From Lycocorax pyrrhopterus obiensis (lineage: Eukaryota; Chordata; Aves; Passeriformes; Paradisaeidae): DNA of 64,000 nucleotides. The notes under the pieces were generated by a model, which had not been told where the DNA came from, searched no databases, and worked only from the letters and a program-made list of their open reading frames with translations. Below, in pieces: positions 24,501 through 39,500 of the stretch. Every line of letters begins with the position of its first letter. The first letter of the stretch is position 1. The translations under genes and the position numbers were made by a program. The stretch covers positions 3,348,001 to 3,412,000 of the forward strand of contig JACSVZ010000038.1 of NCBI GenBank assembly GCA_014706295.1, written 5' to 3'.

Positions 24501-27500
24501 GGGCATTAAACTTGTGAAAGAACCTGCTTCCTCAAGGATGGATTTTCCTCTCCTTTGCACTGGCTGGCTGAACTGGGGAAAACTGAGACAACAACATCCT
24601 TCTAAGAGCCAGCTATGCTGGGGATTAGGTGGTGGCTGTGGGAAGAGGACCTGCGGTGTCTGGGTGTGGCCTGGGAGAACTGAGGAGGTTGTGGGTGCAG
24701 CCCTGGGGGAGAAGAAACAGCTCATATGTTGTGAAGCAACTCCCCTGTGAGCTGGTTTGTATTGAGGAAAGTGGGAAAAAGTGGGTTCAGTGCTGGAGAG
24801 TAGAAAGCCCATGACTGCTGCAGTGCTGGGCTATGCCACAGTACTGAGGCAGGAACTGAGGGAAGCAGTTAATGATGTCCTGAGAAAAGAGAGGACCTGG
24901 AATTTGGGAACCTTCCCTGTTCCTTTAATGTTTCCAGGTTGCACTTGTGAGTAGGAGATACGTCCTGCACCCGTAACTTGGAGCTTGATTTTAAGCACCT
25001 ATATACCTTAGCAGAACTTCTCCCTGGACCTAGTCCTGCAAGGATGTTGGCTTCTCTTCTAGCTATGTAATGTTTAAGACCGTTGCTGTGAAAATCAAAT
25101 TCTTGGAGTGCTATGATTCTGAAGGAATATTGTGAAGTGTTTCTTGCCTGTATGGTTAGGAAAATGTGGCAACTAAAGTGCTTTGAGGGATAGTAAAGCC
25201 ATTGAAAAACAGAATTTACATACAATTTTTGATTTGTCTGATTTTGGTCCAGGGATTTTTGGATGTTGGGCAATTGAAAGGAAATGTCAGTGAATTTGAA
25301 TCCACGTAGCTTCCAGATTTCACTAGAAGAGGATTTTAGTCAGAAATACTAGGTCTCTTTGTGGGAGGGTAGTGACAGTATGTGAGCCGTATGTTGTACA
25401 TTTAAAGAAATGGACGGTCTTGATCTGCCAGGAATAGATACTTGAACTCAAAACCAGAAGAAAGGACACCAATTCTGAGTATTTTATTTAGAAATGTACC
25501 TTTCTAAGGTTTATTTTGCACAGAGACTTTTGTTGTTGATCAGTAATCAGGAAGGATCTGGAAGCAGTTTCCTGTTAAGGTCTTTACAGGCAGGACTCGG
25601 TGCAAAGATGAGGGACACATTGCAGCATTTGATTGAAAACAGACCTGACTCCGTTTGGACAGCAGCACTGTAGTGACTCGAGACCTTGTATCAAACAGAA
25701 CAGTCAGTTTAACTGGTGAGGAACATTCTCCTGCAAGCAGGAGAAGGCAGAGACTACTCCATCCATAGCCCTCTGCCAAAGGAAAGCAGGAGGCTAAAAG
25801 AGACTGTGCAGTTCAAAAATAGAAGTTCTGCCTGCTGCTGTCACTGGTTCTGCATTTCTTAGTACTTGAATGTCACTGTTCTCACCACGGATGAGTAGAG
25901 AAACGACACAAGAGTCCAGGCTCAGTGATAAATGGAAGCGATTTAATAATCTATCCGAAGGCTTTTAAATGTTAGTTCACAAAAGTGTGTTAAATGGCAT
26001 AAGGTAATTGGTTTCTTGGCCATCCAACCCTTGAGGTGATTGGCCAAGTTCTAAGACACCCATCTCTGAATGTTTTTCTAGTTAGAACCATAACAATCCT
26101 GCAAAACAACCTGCAGGTGCAAGAAGTTTACAAAACTGTAACATTGTTTTGAGTTACTTCCATGGGAAAGACAGAACTCTCACAGAATGCTGCAGAGAGC
26201 TGAAGAAATTCTCTGCTGAAGCTTTTTCAGCATCCATACTTGAAGGTATTTGCAAAGTGGCACCCTTATAAATTATAAAAAAAAAAAATGCCGCCCCCCA
26301 AAGTTAAATTATTTCTTGTATCTCACACTAACTCTGAAAGCCTCTGCAGAAGGAGCATAGCCCACTTTTGAAAGGTGGGGGAGTAGCAGCTTAAGCCCCT
26401 TCATGAGAAATCCATTTAGTTTCAACTTCAGCAGGTTTTGCACAAGACAGATTGTTCTGTGATTACTGAAAAAAATGCCTTGGTGAGACCTCTGCCATGT
26501 AAACCGTGGAGTGAGAGGTGCTCACTGATGGAGAAGTAGGCTGGTGATGAGGATCATCTCCCTGACTGTGTCTGACTCGGAGAGGGGCACAGTTTAGTCC
26601 TCAGATTTACCCTTTTGTCTTTCAGAGAGCTGATAAAGTGCCGTGATGAGACTGTCCCTGCCACTGAGATGACATATCTGTGATGTTGAAATCAGTACGA
26701 GCATCATCCTCTTAAGGTTGTGCTTGGAACAGGACTTAACTGAGAACTGAGTCAGAGCATACAGCCAGCACGTGCAAACATCCCTTAGGAAGAATTTCAG
26801 GCCTTGATTTCCCAATGATGTTCATAAAAGTAGGATTGCTTCCATAAATCATGGGTAAACTCAAAATCTCAACAACAAAGTAACTGTAACTGGTTATACC
26901 CTGTCTTCATCCACTGCAACTGGCTTGTTTCTGTTACAGCGAGATTTTATGCCATGACCATAAGAAATCAGCAGGAAATATAGAGAAATCAGGGACTAAA
27001 CAAAATTAAGAAATTTGTCAGGATACTTTAAGTAGTTTTTCAGTAAAATAAATTTGTTGGCAAGCTGTGTCGACACCTGACAGAAACAGTCTCTTTGCTT
27101 TAATGTGTCTGGAAAATTTCAGTATGTGGCCTGACAAGAAGTTGTAATAAGGTTGTTTTCAGCAATAGAATTGATTGCATCTTCCTCTTCAGAGGTGCTT
27201 GTATTGATGCCTGGTCTTTGAAAGAGGAAGATCAGGCCCACTTCAAGGAACTGTTTAATATAAGAACCAAGACCTAATGCAGAGCTTAAGGTACATGTTT
27301 TCCCAACTTCAGTGTAGTTATGGATTTTATTGAGATACTGTGTTATTGTTCTTAGCACAGGACCTGCTGGTCCACTAGCACTCTTATTAAATCAATCACT
27401 TCATATTGAAAAATTCATTAGATGCAATTAAAACATTTCTTGAGAGCAGTCAGAGCCAAAACCCAGAATTCCCAGTGATGGCTATATTCCTTTGCCATCC

Positions 27501-30500
27501 AGCAGCAGTGCCAGGGTGCTGCTAAATTTCACTGAAACTAGTCAATGCTTACCTGTGTTTTTGTGATAACTATGCGTCTTGTTGCCAGCAAGCACACTTA
27601 GCCCTGGCCCTTCTCTTATGGTAGAAACGTATAATTTTTGTTGGTCTTGGTACATCTTTGAATGTTCCTATAGCCAGTGATGCCAAAGGAATTTCCTAGA
27701 GATGATGACAAAGAACAATTGATACACAGGCAGGTGGGTTGGCTGTGCAAAAGAAAAGTGGAAATGAGCTGTTATATGAGTGAGCAAAATGTGTACCCAT
27801 TCTGTGGTTTAACAGAAGTTACAGCATTCCTTAGGTAGGGGGTCTTTTTATAAAATTGCTTTTAATACTTGTTAATTAAATTAAGAAATGAGTTCTTAAA
27901 AAGAAAACTTCTAAAAGACCCTTCTGAAGGATGCTGGACCTGAAATAGTCCCTAAAGATGTGCATATGGAGTATAAGCTCTATGACTAGCAGAGACCACA
28001 GGTAACCACACCAGATAATCACAGCCATAAATATATCCCATTTATATCCCTATTTTGAAGTAGAACACCTTTAAACACCTACACAGTGAAATAGCTTTTG
28101 CAGCTTTTTTAAGCAAAGTGGAAAAAAAAATTGTTCTGTGTCTAAATCATTAGGGAGAACTGATCAGAGGACCTGCCTGGACAGCAGGAGTGACCAGGCA
28201 GAGCAGGTGTGGGGCTCAGCACTCGCTGCCTCTGTCAGCTCAAACCATCTTCAGCACCAGTTTGCAGTCAGTAACACAGAGACACTTACTCAGTGGCAGT
28301 GTGTAAAAGGGAGCAATTAATAAGAACAGCTAATTCTCAAGAAATTCAAGTGAAATTCAGTTGATTTGGGTCTCTTTTTTTTATTAAATATTGTTTGACA
28401 AGTTTCCTGTTTGTGCCGTTCCTGTTTATGCAGGCTCTCACTTCACACCTTCGATGATGTTTCCTGCTGCTGAGGTAGAGTGTCGGTAGTGGAGGAGTTG
28501 AATTGTTGAGCACGGGAATTCTCTGAACAGTTTCCCTTGGATAACTTTTTTCTATTTATGCAGATTTCTTTTGCTTTATTTCACTGTGAAAGACTGAAGA
28601 TGCACAGCTGGTGCAAACATCCATTCCTTGTGACAAGGTTTCTAGTTGTCATGTCCTTATTCTGCAACTATGTTTGATTTATATTAGGAAACATGGAGGT
28701 AAGTTACTCCAGGAAAGGCCAAGTGGCTTTCTGTTTCAGCAGGACATTTCTTCTGCATTAATACTACATCTCTGGCAGAGCCTCCCTCTTGATCTCGAGC
28801 CAAGGCCTTAGTTCAGGTGGATGCCACGTATGTTCCATGTTCTAGATCAAGCAGGAAACAACACTTAGGCCTTATCACCTGTGTGGTACTCCCCATCAGC
28901 TGCAAGCAAGCCAGAGACCTGTGATTGGTGATTCAGAAGTTGACAAAGCATTTGCCAACCTGGTGTAATTTTGAATATCACAGCACAGAACTCAGAGCAG
29001 TAGGGTACATGTCCAACAGTTTCTACTGTAAGTTTGTGATTTTACCTGCTTAACATGATACTCATGTTTAGATTCATGTGTGGGAGGCAGCTGTTACGTA
29101 CTGCATCATGTTTTAACAGTGCTGCAAAATCAGAAATCACTGTTCTGGTTTTGGCTGACCCTTTATGTTTTCTTTTGCAGAGCCATAGCCCTGCCCCTCA
29201 GTACCAAACTGGGTGTGAGAGACAAGCAGAGACCAAAAGCTCAGCCCAACCCTGTGCTGGAAACATTCTATAGTACACGCCGCAAGAACCCTGAAGAGGT
29301 GAGTCCCTTCTTCCTTTGCTTTCCTTTAGATTTCGTGTCTTTAGCCAAAGAAAATCCCATTTGGAATCCTGAAGTTTAGCAATGCCATTCATATTTGGAA
29401 GCTCATCAAAGGAAACACTGTAGCACAGGGTCCTCCTGCAATGCCATCAGCTCTCAGTTCTGCTCCTGAGCTCCTGGGAGGAAACCCTGCTCCTGAAGGA
29501 AATAGTGACAACTCCTGTTCCCTCCAGTGCTTACTTTATACACAGCACAAACTGCAACACAGGGGGCTCTGCCTGAACATCAGTGACACTTTCTTACTGT
29601 GAGGGTGCCCAGGGTGCCCAGAGAGGTTGTGGAATTTATACTCGTGGGAAAACTCAAAGCTCTCTGGACATAGTCCTTGACACCTGGCTCTAGGTGGCTC
29701 TGTTTGAGCAGAGCCCATTGGACGAGGTGACCTCCATGGTCCCTTCCAACCCCAGCCATTCTGTGATGGCTTCTTTTCATATACTAGCAAATCCTGGAAA
29801 GCATTAGTCACATCAGCTGTCTTGATCTGACTCCACATTGCTAGTCCCTGCAGCTCAGCTGATGTGTCTTGCTTGATCTCCTGGTCCTTGACTGGGTCAT
29901 TCTGTTGCCATGCAATCCATGAGTTTGAGATGGGCCTTGCAAGAAGCAAGAAGTCTTTCTTGGTCATCACAGAGATTGTGAGGGGCATCAGAAACCTGCA
30001 AACACAACTGGTGGGTAGTTTTCCCATGAGGGATAAGAAGAGTGATTTTCAAGAAATTGGCAAGATGCCCCAGAGTTGTAATGGCTGCTGCGGATGGGAA
30101 AAACCACTGGCAGGATTGTGAATTGTCAGGCGACACTAGAATTTAATCTGGTCAGTGAAGTCCCTGGGTGTGAACTCTGTGGTAGGGACAAGAGTCTGAT
30201 TTTCGTTCAGCTTATTTTTGTAGGCTTTCTCTTGGCCTCGAAGCAATAGCTGTGAACTCTTATTGAGGATGGGTGAGCAGGGGGCTCACCATGGGTTCCA
30301 GTCCCAAGGAACAATTCTACTGCGAACACATTGCTTCGACAAGGCTGTTGCAGCATGGTTTGTGCTGCAGTGGGGCATGAGGAGCCCCAGGACATGCAGT
30401 ACTAAGTTAGAAATAAAGGAAAAGAGGCTAATATTGAAGTGTAGGCATTGATCTGAGTAGTGCAGACAGCCCATCTCTGCAGCAGTGGGAAGGAGTGTTC

Positions 30501-33500
30501 TCAGGCACACTTGCCACTATGGTGGCCCCTGACCTTCCACTTGCCTTTCTGTCCCCAAAATCCAAACATTTCTCAGTATAACGGCTTCTATGGCAGAGAT
30601 CTGACTCAAGACCTGGCTTTGCCACCAGCTTTTTCCCACAGCTCTCCCTGCACCCCTGTTGCACTGAAGTGGTACATTTTATCCCAGCAGATCTGGGATT
30701 CCAGAACAGATCCTCACCATGAGATAGCAGCATTAGGTGGAGCAGGAACTGCTGCCTGGCTCTCTCCACTCCCTGGGTACACCTCAGCCAGTCTGCTGGC
30801 TTTTTTCCTCTCCCGTGAGCTCTCAAACTGCTGCTTGGAGGCAGCTTTTACTTGTCCAATACAATATGAGATTTTGCAGTTCTTGGCAGCCTTTTCTTGA
30901 GAGGAATTCCACATGATGGAGCAGTTGGAGAATATAAATTAGTGTCTCTGTTTGTCTCCACCACCAGAACAGAACTCAAAAAACAGCATATCTGAAAGCA
31001 GCATGTCTGAAAACTGGTAATGAACTTATTTTTGTACAGCATGCTCAAATGATGTAAGTCACTCTCACATTATACCAATTAAGGTAAATGCATTCCATGA
31101 AAAACTATTGCTTTACTTAAAAAATAAGGTTATCCATGATGACACTTCCAAGTAGGAATATAAAACATGACAGACTTCTTTCACGTCACATGCCAAACTC
31201 TTAACAGCCTAAGGACAAGAAGGAAGGTAATTGCAGGATTTCTGTGAGTAATCTATTGAAGAATTACCCCTAACAGGTTTACCAGAACAGGAGAATATCT
31301 GGTAGGAAAATGATGTTGCCTCTGCTCATGATGTCCATCATGATACTGCATCAGAATGCTGAGAGGCATGACAAGATTCAGTGCAGAACTATAAAATACT
31401 AGTTAAGCTGCAGTGATCTTTCTTGGAGTGACAGATTTGAGGGATTTGGTCCCTGAAGACAGGGTGAGGAAGTGATTTGACAATTCACATGAGGAGACAA
31501 GACCAGTTTGAAACTGGGGAAGTTCACGTAAAAAATGAGAAGTTTCAACGTTAGCATTAACAACCAATTGATTAGAGGGGAATTGAAAGATTTTCTACTA
31601 TCCCAGGTCTTAACACTAGGAACGGACAGCTTTCAGAAAGATGCCTTAGCCTGAACAGACTTGCCAGGGGCTCCAGCTGGGCTCTCTGGTGGGTCATGTG
31701 AGATATTGCCCTGTCTGACCTTTGAATCTGGATCTAAACGTGCTGCCTCACCTGTTTTCCAGGGTGAGCTGCTCAGTTTAGCCAAGCAATGTGACCTGCC
31801 AGTGAGGAAGGTGGAGAAGTGGTTCCGGCGCCGGAGGAACATGGACCGGCCCAGCCTGTCGAAGAAGTTCAGCGAGGCCTGGTGAGCAGGAGCACAAGCC
31901 ATGAACGTCAGGTTTTCACCAGAGCTGAGCTCCACAGACAGCTCACTGCCTCCCCCTGCCCTCTATCCCTACACAGAGAGATCCTAGCTCCCTGTCTGCC
32001 CTCCATCCCTGTGCAGAGAGCATCTTGGGTCTTCCCTGACCCACTGGGCTCTGCTGTAATTCTCTGCTGCTGCTCTGTTACAGAAACATTTCTTGCTTTT
32101 CCCCCTTATTTGCAATCCCAAGTCTCCTTTTACTGCTGTACCTTTATTCCTTACTGGACCCTTGTTTCTGACTTTTCCTGACTTTGTCAGACTGGCATTC
32201 TGCTCTGACACACATTTGTACCTGAAAAACTGTGCTGTTTACATCTTACTGCTTTGCTGCTGCTTTGGTACCTACTAAAAAGGCATCCTTTCTGTTGCCT
32301 TTCCCATGGTTTCCCTTTGCCTCTCTGCAATGAGATTCCTTGTGCTGCACCTTTTCTGCAACTATTTTGCACACTGTTGCTTTCAACAGCCACAGGATTC
32401 TGCTGTCATTTGACTTCAGCATCCTGAAAGTCACAAACCAGCACCCTTCCACAGGGGTGGAAACTTGTGAACAAAGAACAAAAACTGCCTTGGAAACAGC
32501 TGTGTGGAAATCGTACTCGTTATGTGGAAGCACAAAATAAATTACAGGTCAGCCAGATCTGAATGTCAGTCCTGGCTCAGCTTTTCCCAGAAAAGGAGGA
32601 TTCTCCACAGCTTGGTTGGAATGCCTTATTTACAAGAGGCTGCTCTGCTGTTTGTGTAAGGAATTGGGTTTTCTCCCTGGAAAGCCACAAAAAAAAAAAG
32701 AAATCATTAAATACCCGGAGTACTGTTCATCTATCTAAAAGTGTGTATCCAATAGAGGAGGCATCAACTTTGAGCTCATCAGCTTGTGCTCCATTTAACA
32801 CTTCGCCTCTAATTCAAAACCCCTGCCTAAAAACCCTAATTCAAAAAGAAGAAAAGAAGATGTATTATTTATTTATAATATTCCAGATAGCTATGGATAT
32901 TTACAGAAACAGTGACTAAGGAGCTGTAAAGCAACGATGTTTATTCTGCCTCCACCTGGATGAAATGTCAGCTCTCCCTGCACTCTGATGACTTGTAGTA
33001 AATAGTAACAATAAATAGGAAACAGCAAATCCTTTTCTGCCTCTGAGCCCACTGAGGATAGTGTCCTTCCACCTGCCCTCTGTCGCCATGTGCAGTCTGT
33101 AGACAGAATGTCTCTCTGATGTGATATAGCAGCTTTGTGGAGTTTATTTTTGTCTTGGAATTCCTGGGGGTTTCATTGACAGGTGGAGTCTCTCAAAATG
33201 CACTTATGTCTGAATTGTTATGGAGATTTTTGGAAATTAAAGGACTGGTTTAGACAGTTTTATTCCTTTGAATATTTCCTGTGGTTCATTTATCAATAAC
33301 TTGTTTATTCTGTTGGGATGAAATTCCCCTCATTCCTTACTATGAGTGTGAATATTCAGCTGACCTGCCTCTGTCCACTGAACTGGGCAAACAGTTTGTA
33401 TGTACTTCTGTGTGGGTTTAATGTTGGTAAATCATTACTGGCTGCTGACTGGGCCAAACAGGACAGTACTTAGTTACTGTACATGATAATGAATTTAGCA

Positions 33501-36500
33501 TACCGTATCTCCAAAGGCCTAAGAGAGATTGGCATTGGTTCACTTTTACAAATTCAGCTGCTACTGCTGGGAAGCTTTGGGATTCTCTGAGTGATTTTAG
33601 TCAGCGAGATTCTTGTGTCTTCTGCCATCTGTACAGCAGAGGAATTGCTCTTTGTGAAGTCTGTGATATGTGCTGGTAACATGCAAAGAGCTGCTCCTGT
33701 TTTGGTCAAACCTTGAAAATACTAACATGTGTCTTTGCCTTAATAGTGTTGTTCTTTGAATTAGTGTGAGGATACACAGACTTTCAGCTCAGGGGTTAAT
33801 GAATGGGATTCTAATGCTCTTTGTTTTGTTTGTTTGTAGCTGGAGATTTACATTTTACATCATTTCTTTCTTCACCGGACTCGCTGTCCTGTACGATGTG
33901 AGTACACAAGCAGTCACCTGCTGTTCTACCCAGCCAGTGCCTGCAAGAATGGCAGAATTTGTTGTCAAACATGTCTTTTCAGACCTTCTTCTAGAGGTTT
34001 TCCATACAGGTTGGTGTGTATCCCCTGCATAGCACACTTAGGAGACCACAGACATACTGGACCATGCTTATTTTAAGGACTCCAGGACCAAGATGTTTCC
34101 TCTTCTTCTGGCAAAGCAGAAGACAGTTGGGATTGTGTAAAAGTGCATTTCTGCAGGGTAGGAGATAGAACACTTACCTAAGCTGGAAGCTGCAGGGCCT
34201 GTTTGTGTGTTGTTTCCAATACCTCTTTAAGGTAAAGAAATCTGGCTTCCTTTGGAGCATGGACTGCAATTTCGTAATTTTATCTGTTAATTTTCTGTTC
34301 CTTACCCAGGGCGTGATTGGTTCGGGCTCATGCCTCTGCCTTTTCTCCAATTTGATAAATAGTGAGCTCTCTGGATACAAATTGAACTGCCTCACCAGGC
34401 AGAAAGGGTAACAGGAGCTGTGGGTATGCTCTAGTCCCTGAGCTGTGGTCACTGAGCTGGGACTGGGGGCACTGGCCATCCTCTGCCTGTGTTTTAAAGG
34501 TTCCCCTGACTCTTTTGCTGCATCTGATTCCTTAGGTGAGCTTTGCAAAAGTCTTCTGGGTTTGAAGGGTTAAGTGATGGAAAATGTGCACATCCCAAGG
34601 CAGCAGGCACAAACTCTCCTTGTAACCTCTCATTATTGTACCAAGTGAAGGACTTCTGAACTTACACAGACTTTCAAGTCAGATTTTAAGGTACTCAAGA
34701 GTATGAGGATTATAGGATGGGCTTAGCTGAGGAGTGAAGGTATCTGAATCCCAGCTGCAGTGTTTTGTGGATCTGTACATCAAAACAGAAAGCTGTTCTT
34801 TGAGACCAGCTATTGAAATGTGGTCTGGATGATCTGCTTAGCATTGTACAAGAGCCCTGTGGCAACAAGGGGCAAAATCATATTCTTCTGCACATTATCT
34901 GTCCATTATATGGATGAAATATAATTTTCACTTTTTGTGGCTCCTGTCTTTATTCAACACATATCTTACAATTTTCACAAAAAGGGGAGACATCCATCCT
35001 ACAGACAGCACCTCTAGATCCTGTAGCAAATATGTTATTCTGTTACCTAAATTGTACTAAAATGACTACATTAAAAAGAAGGACAAAGAACTAACGTGAC
35101 AGGGCATATGTGCATGTGAGATTTCCTGACTTTCACATGTTTACTTTGTAACCTGAGTAGGTTTTTAACATGCATTTGTTTTTGTGAAACACCCTTCTTT
35201 CTTCAGGAAAAAAGCAAATGTTTAAATTCTGTATTAGTAGTTTTAGACTGATAGCAAAAACCTCTGCCCATGAGTCAGTGAAACAGCCTGTAACAAAGGA
35301 AAGGTATCTTCCAGTAGGTCACCAGAAATCAGCTGTATTTGCTGAGAGTAGAGGAATGATGAAATTCAGGGATCTGGAGTTCCTTTCTAGCTTAGGTAAG
35401 CAGTATGCCGTAGTTGTTTCATAGTTTTTGCTTTGTCCTTTCTGGTTCTATATCACACATCTCTCCTGGTTCTGCACATGTATTTGCTGCAAATTCTACT
35501 CCCAACCACGCTCCCGGTCAGCAGGGACTGTGTCTGTTCCAAATTACCACTGCACCTACAACCACTGCCTCCTGCTTCCCCTCTGTATTGCCCACACACC
35601 AGCAGTGCTCAGTGAGAAGAAGAAATGCTGCCTTCTTGCCTCAGCTCTGATACCTGGAGCCCTGTACAACTTAGAGAAAATTACCCTCATAGGTGTGAGG
35701 CATTGCTGTGTTCTGTGAGCTCTGATCCAGTCTGGGCACAGCACCGAGCAGAGCATGCTCCATGCAGGGAGGACTCTTGGGGACCTTAGTTGACATGTTT
35801 CTATGAAAGTTTCAAAACTGCCAAGTTCTAAACTACCAATTTTCTATTGAACAGAGAAGGATCTTTTCAGAAGTTCATTACTTAACAAACCGCAGCATAA
35901 CCTTCACTGTTAGAGGAAAAAACACATACCTGACACACCATTTTTCAGCCTTCTGTCCACATTTAAGTGTTATGTCTAAATCACAGATATTCCTAATGAA
36001 ACACTTGTAAGATTATTTTTAAATGCTCAAAACACCACCACCACCTCAAACTTGTAGAAGACTGCAAAAAGTTGGGAGGAGTCTTCTCTGAGCTATTTTA
36101 TTTGGAATGGCTAAATAGTGTGTGAGATTTCAGGCAAATAGCCGCAATTTGGAAATGTCACAAGCAGATGCACGTCCTTGTAGTGGAAATCTCTTGGCAA
36201 TTGGATTCCAGACAATGTGACCAGCTCTGCCTATAATAAAACACAACAAAGTCTGTATGTAGTAGTAACAAACTAAGGGAATTAGACAATTGATAAGAAA
36301 AGAACTCCTCTGATATTCTCACATACATCTTGCATTTTTGTTGCAGAAGCCTTGGCTTTGGGACCATAGAGAGTGCTGGACAGGATATCCACAACAGGTG
36401 AGTCACACGAGGGGAAATTGGTGTTACAAATCTTGTATTGTGTTTCTGTATTTTTTGAAAATCGGATTATATTAGTGACAAGAAGAGGACACTGAATTAA

Positions 36501-39500
36501 ATTCAGACACAGAAGACCTAAGAATTCAAAGCCAGACCCTCATCTAGGGAGAATATCTTCGTACCCGGTGTCATCTAAACACAAGAGAAGATGAATTGGC
36601 AGAGGACTTTGTCACTACCAAGAGAAAGTGAAGACTTATGTTCCGGGTTTTTTGTCTGATAGTCGAAGCCAGAGCAAGACCCCTTGACTGTATGTGGAGG
36701 TTGCAAACCCATAAAGGGAAAAGTAATGCCCAATTCTAACAGTGTGAGCCACAGGAAATGTAATGGGACAAATGGCTGAAGAGTGAGGCAATGCCTTTCA
36801 AGATGGGTCTGAAAAATCCACTATTGCTCAAAGGCCAAAATTTTAGGGGCAGATTTGTAGTTCTGTGTAAAAATGAAACCTTGCAAACAAGTGGGGCTTG
36901 AATAGGAATGTAAGACTGAAAGGATCACTCGGGTCCCCCTCTCTCCTGCTCTGTACACTTGCAGTACGTGTCTTGTCAAAAACAATCAGAGCCTCCATAA
37001 TGGCACACTGTGATGGACTGACCCTGGCTGGCCACTGTGCCCACCAAGCCCATTTTTCTCCCCCCTCCTCAAATGGAACAGGGGGAGAAAATACAGTAAA
37101 AGGCTCATGGGTTGAGATAAGGACAGGGAGAGAGCACTCCCCAGTTACCATCATGGGCAAAACAGGCCTGACTTGGGGAAAAATTAATTTAATTTACTAT
37201 TAATCAAGTAAGAGTAGTTTAATAAGAAATAAACCGAAATCTTAAAAAACACCTTCCCAGGCCCCTCACTTCTTCCTGGGCTTAACTTCACTCCCACATC
37301 CTCCCCTGCAGTGGTGCAGTGGGATGTGGAATGGGGTTGTGGTCAGTTCATCACACCTTGTCTCTGCTGCTCCTTCCTCCTGCTCCAGCTCTTCCCCTGC
37401 TCCAGCAGCAGGGTTCTCCAGTGGGAGACAGCTCTCCATGAAGCTCCCCACTGTGGGTCCTTTCCACAGGGTGCAGTCCCTTAGGAACTGACTGCTCTAT
37501 CATGGGTCCACCACAGGTCCACAGGTGCTGCCAGGAGCCTGCCCCAGCACAAGGTCTCCACAGGGTCAGAGCTTCCTTAGGGCACATCCCCCTGCTCTGG
37601 TATGGGGTCCTCCAGGGACTGCAAGGACTGGACTTCTGCTCCCTGTGGACCTCCATGGGCTGCAGGGGCACAGCCTGTATCACCATGGGCTGCTGGGGAA
37701 TCTCTGCGCCTCCTCCTCCTGCACTGACCTGAGGGTCTGCAGAGTTGCATCTCATATTCTCACTCTCTTCACACCACTCTTGCCCAGCAGTTTTTTCCAT
37801 TCTTAAACACATTGTCCTCAAGGCGCTGCCACTGTTGTTCATGGAGCCAGTGGCAGATCCATCTTGGAGGTGTCTGGAATTGTCTCTGTTGGACATGGGG
37901 CAGCTTCTGGCATCTCACAGAAGCCACCCCTGCCCCCACCCTGCTACCAAAACCTTTCCAGGTAAATCCAACACACACCCATTTTCCAACATTTGTAACA
38001 AACAGAAAAGACCAAAACCAGAGCTGGTCATGTCCCACTGACAAAGAGCAAGTCAAGGACAAACCTGTCTATTAGTGGGAACAACAAATGTATTAATTAC
38101 AATTTCTACTAAACAGACCGTGCCCTGTGCTACAGACAAGGACAAAAGAAACACCAGTTCTCCCAAACAGTCTGATCTTTGGGGGGGAAAAAAATAGCTT
38201 CTGATCCAGAGCTCCTGTTTGGATAACCTGGAGTGTGACCAGCACATACCAGCTAGGGAAATGTTCATATCCTCCCTGGAAGCCCCAGGGCATCCAGCTG
38301 TGCTTTCTCTTGTGGCCAATCGCTGGTGCTACAAAGGAAAACAAACTAAAATTTATGAAGGCCATAAATAACCATTTGGTATTTGGGAGCACAATACTCC
38401 ACGTTCCTTTCAAAATGGTTGCAAAGCCCCTTTAGTCATAGTAATTATTTAGCAAATAGATTCAGGTTTAAGGAGGTCATATAGTGCCACAACAGCAAAA
38501 TTGCTGTTAAATAACAAGATCTTGCAGAGTGGGTCTAAACTTTCTGTTTCCCAGCTGTAAAAGCCCAGATAATTTACCCAGAAGAATGAGAATCACATTT
38601 CCTGCTGGGATTGAATTTTCCCCCCATTAGTTTGATTAAACTGGAAAATCTGTGACAGAGTGCAGGGTATCTGAAGCATCTTCAAGCCTAAAAACAGAAT
38701 GATTTATTCAGCTACTCCTTTTCCACCATAATGAATTGGTTTATGTAGTTTTTAAAGCTCTGTACTGTCTGCTCAGGAATCTCAACAGTGCTAAAGAAAT
38801 CCTAAAAATATTCATGATCTTCATGGTGGTTCCCTAAATGTTTGATATGGTGTGATAAAGTGGAATTTCCCCTGCTGGTTGATTTCGTTGTGGCACAGAG
38901 GACATTTAGTAAGTGAGCATGTTGTTCAGTTGAAGTATTTCCCCCTGTAGCTGCAGGAGCCAGCTTTGTTGATTTGGTTGTTGTATTGGGTTTTCATGGC
39001 CTGGTTTTGGTAGCGAGAGGCTACAGGGGTGGCTTCTGTAAGAAATTGCCAGAATCTTCCTCCACATCCAGCACAGCCAATCCCTGGCAGCTCCAAGGAT
39101 GGACATGCTTCTGGCCAAGGCTGGGCCAGTTAGAAATAGTGGTAACACTTCTGTGATAACAGATTTAAGAAGAAAAAAAAAGTTATTGCACAGTTGTATT
39201 TGCAGCCAGAGAAGAGCAAGGTGAGAACATGTGAGAGGAACAACTCTGCAGACACCAAGGTCAGTGAAGGAGGAGGGGCAGGAACTGCTCCAGGCACCAG
39301 AGCCGAGATTCCTCTGCAGCCCGTGGTGAAGACCACGGTGAGGCAGCTGTGCCCCTGCAGCCCCTGGAGATACACAGGGATGCAGAGATCCCCCCACAGC
39401 CCCTGGGGATCCACAGGGATGCAGAGATCCACCCACAGCCCTTGGGGATCCATGGGGGATGCAGAGATCCACCCGCAGCCCCTGGAGATCCACGGGGATG

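Larger units (their letters stand above)
21546..29180 (+). other. CERS4 intron after coding exon 1
   Basis: This 7.6-kb intron holds a CR1 3' end near 23.4 kb and a candidate LTR at 25.9-26.2 kb. An A-rich run followed by 'gccgcccccc' lies near 26.28 kb. I see nothing else recognisable. Confidence 0.6.
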
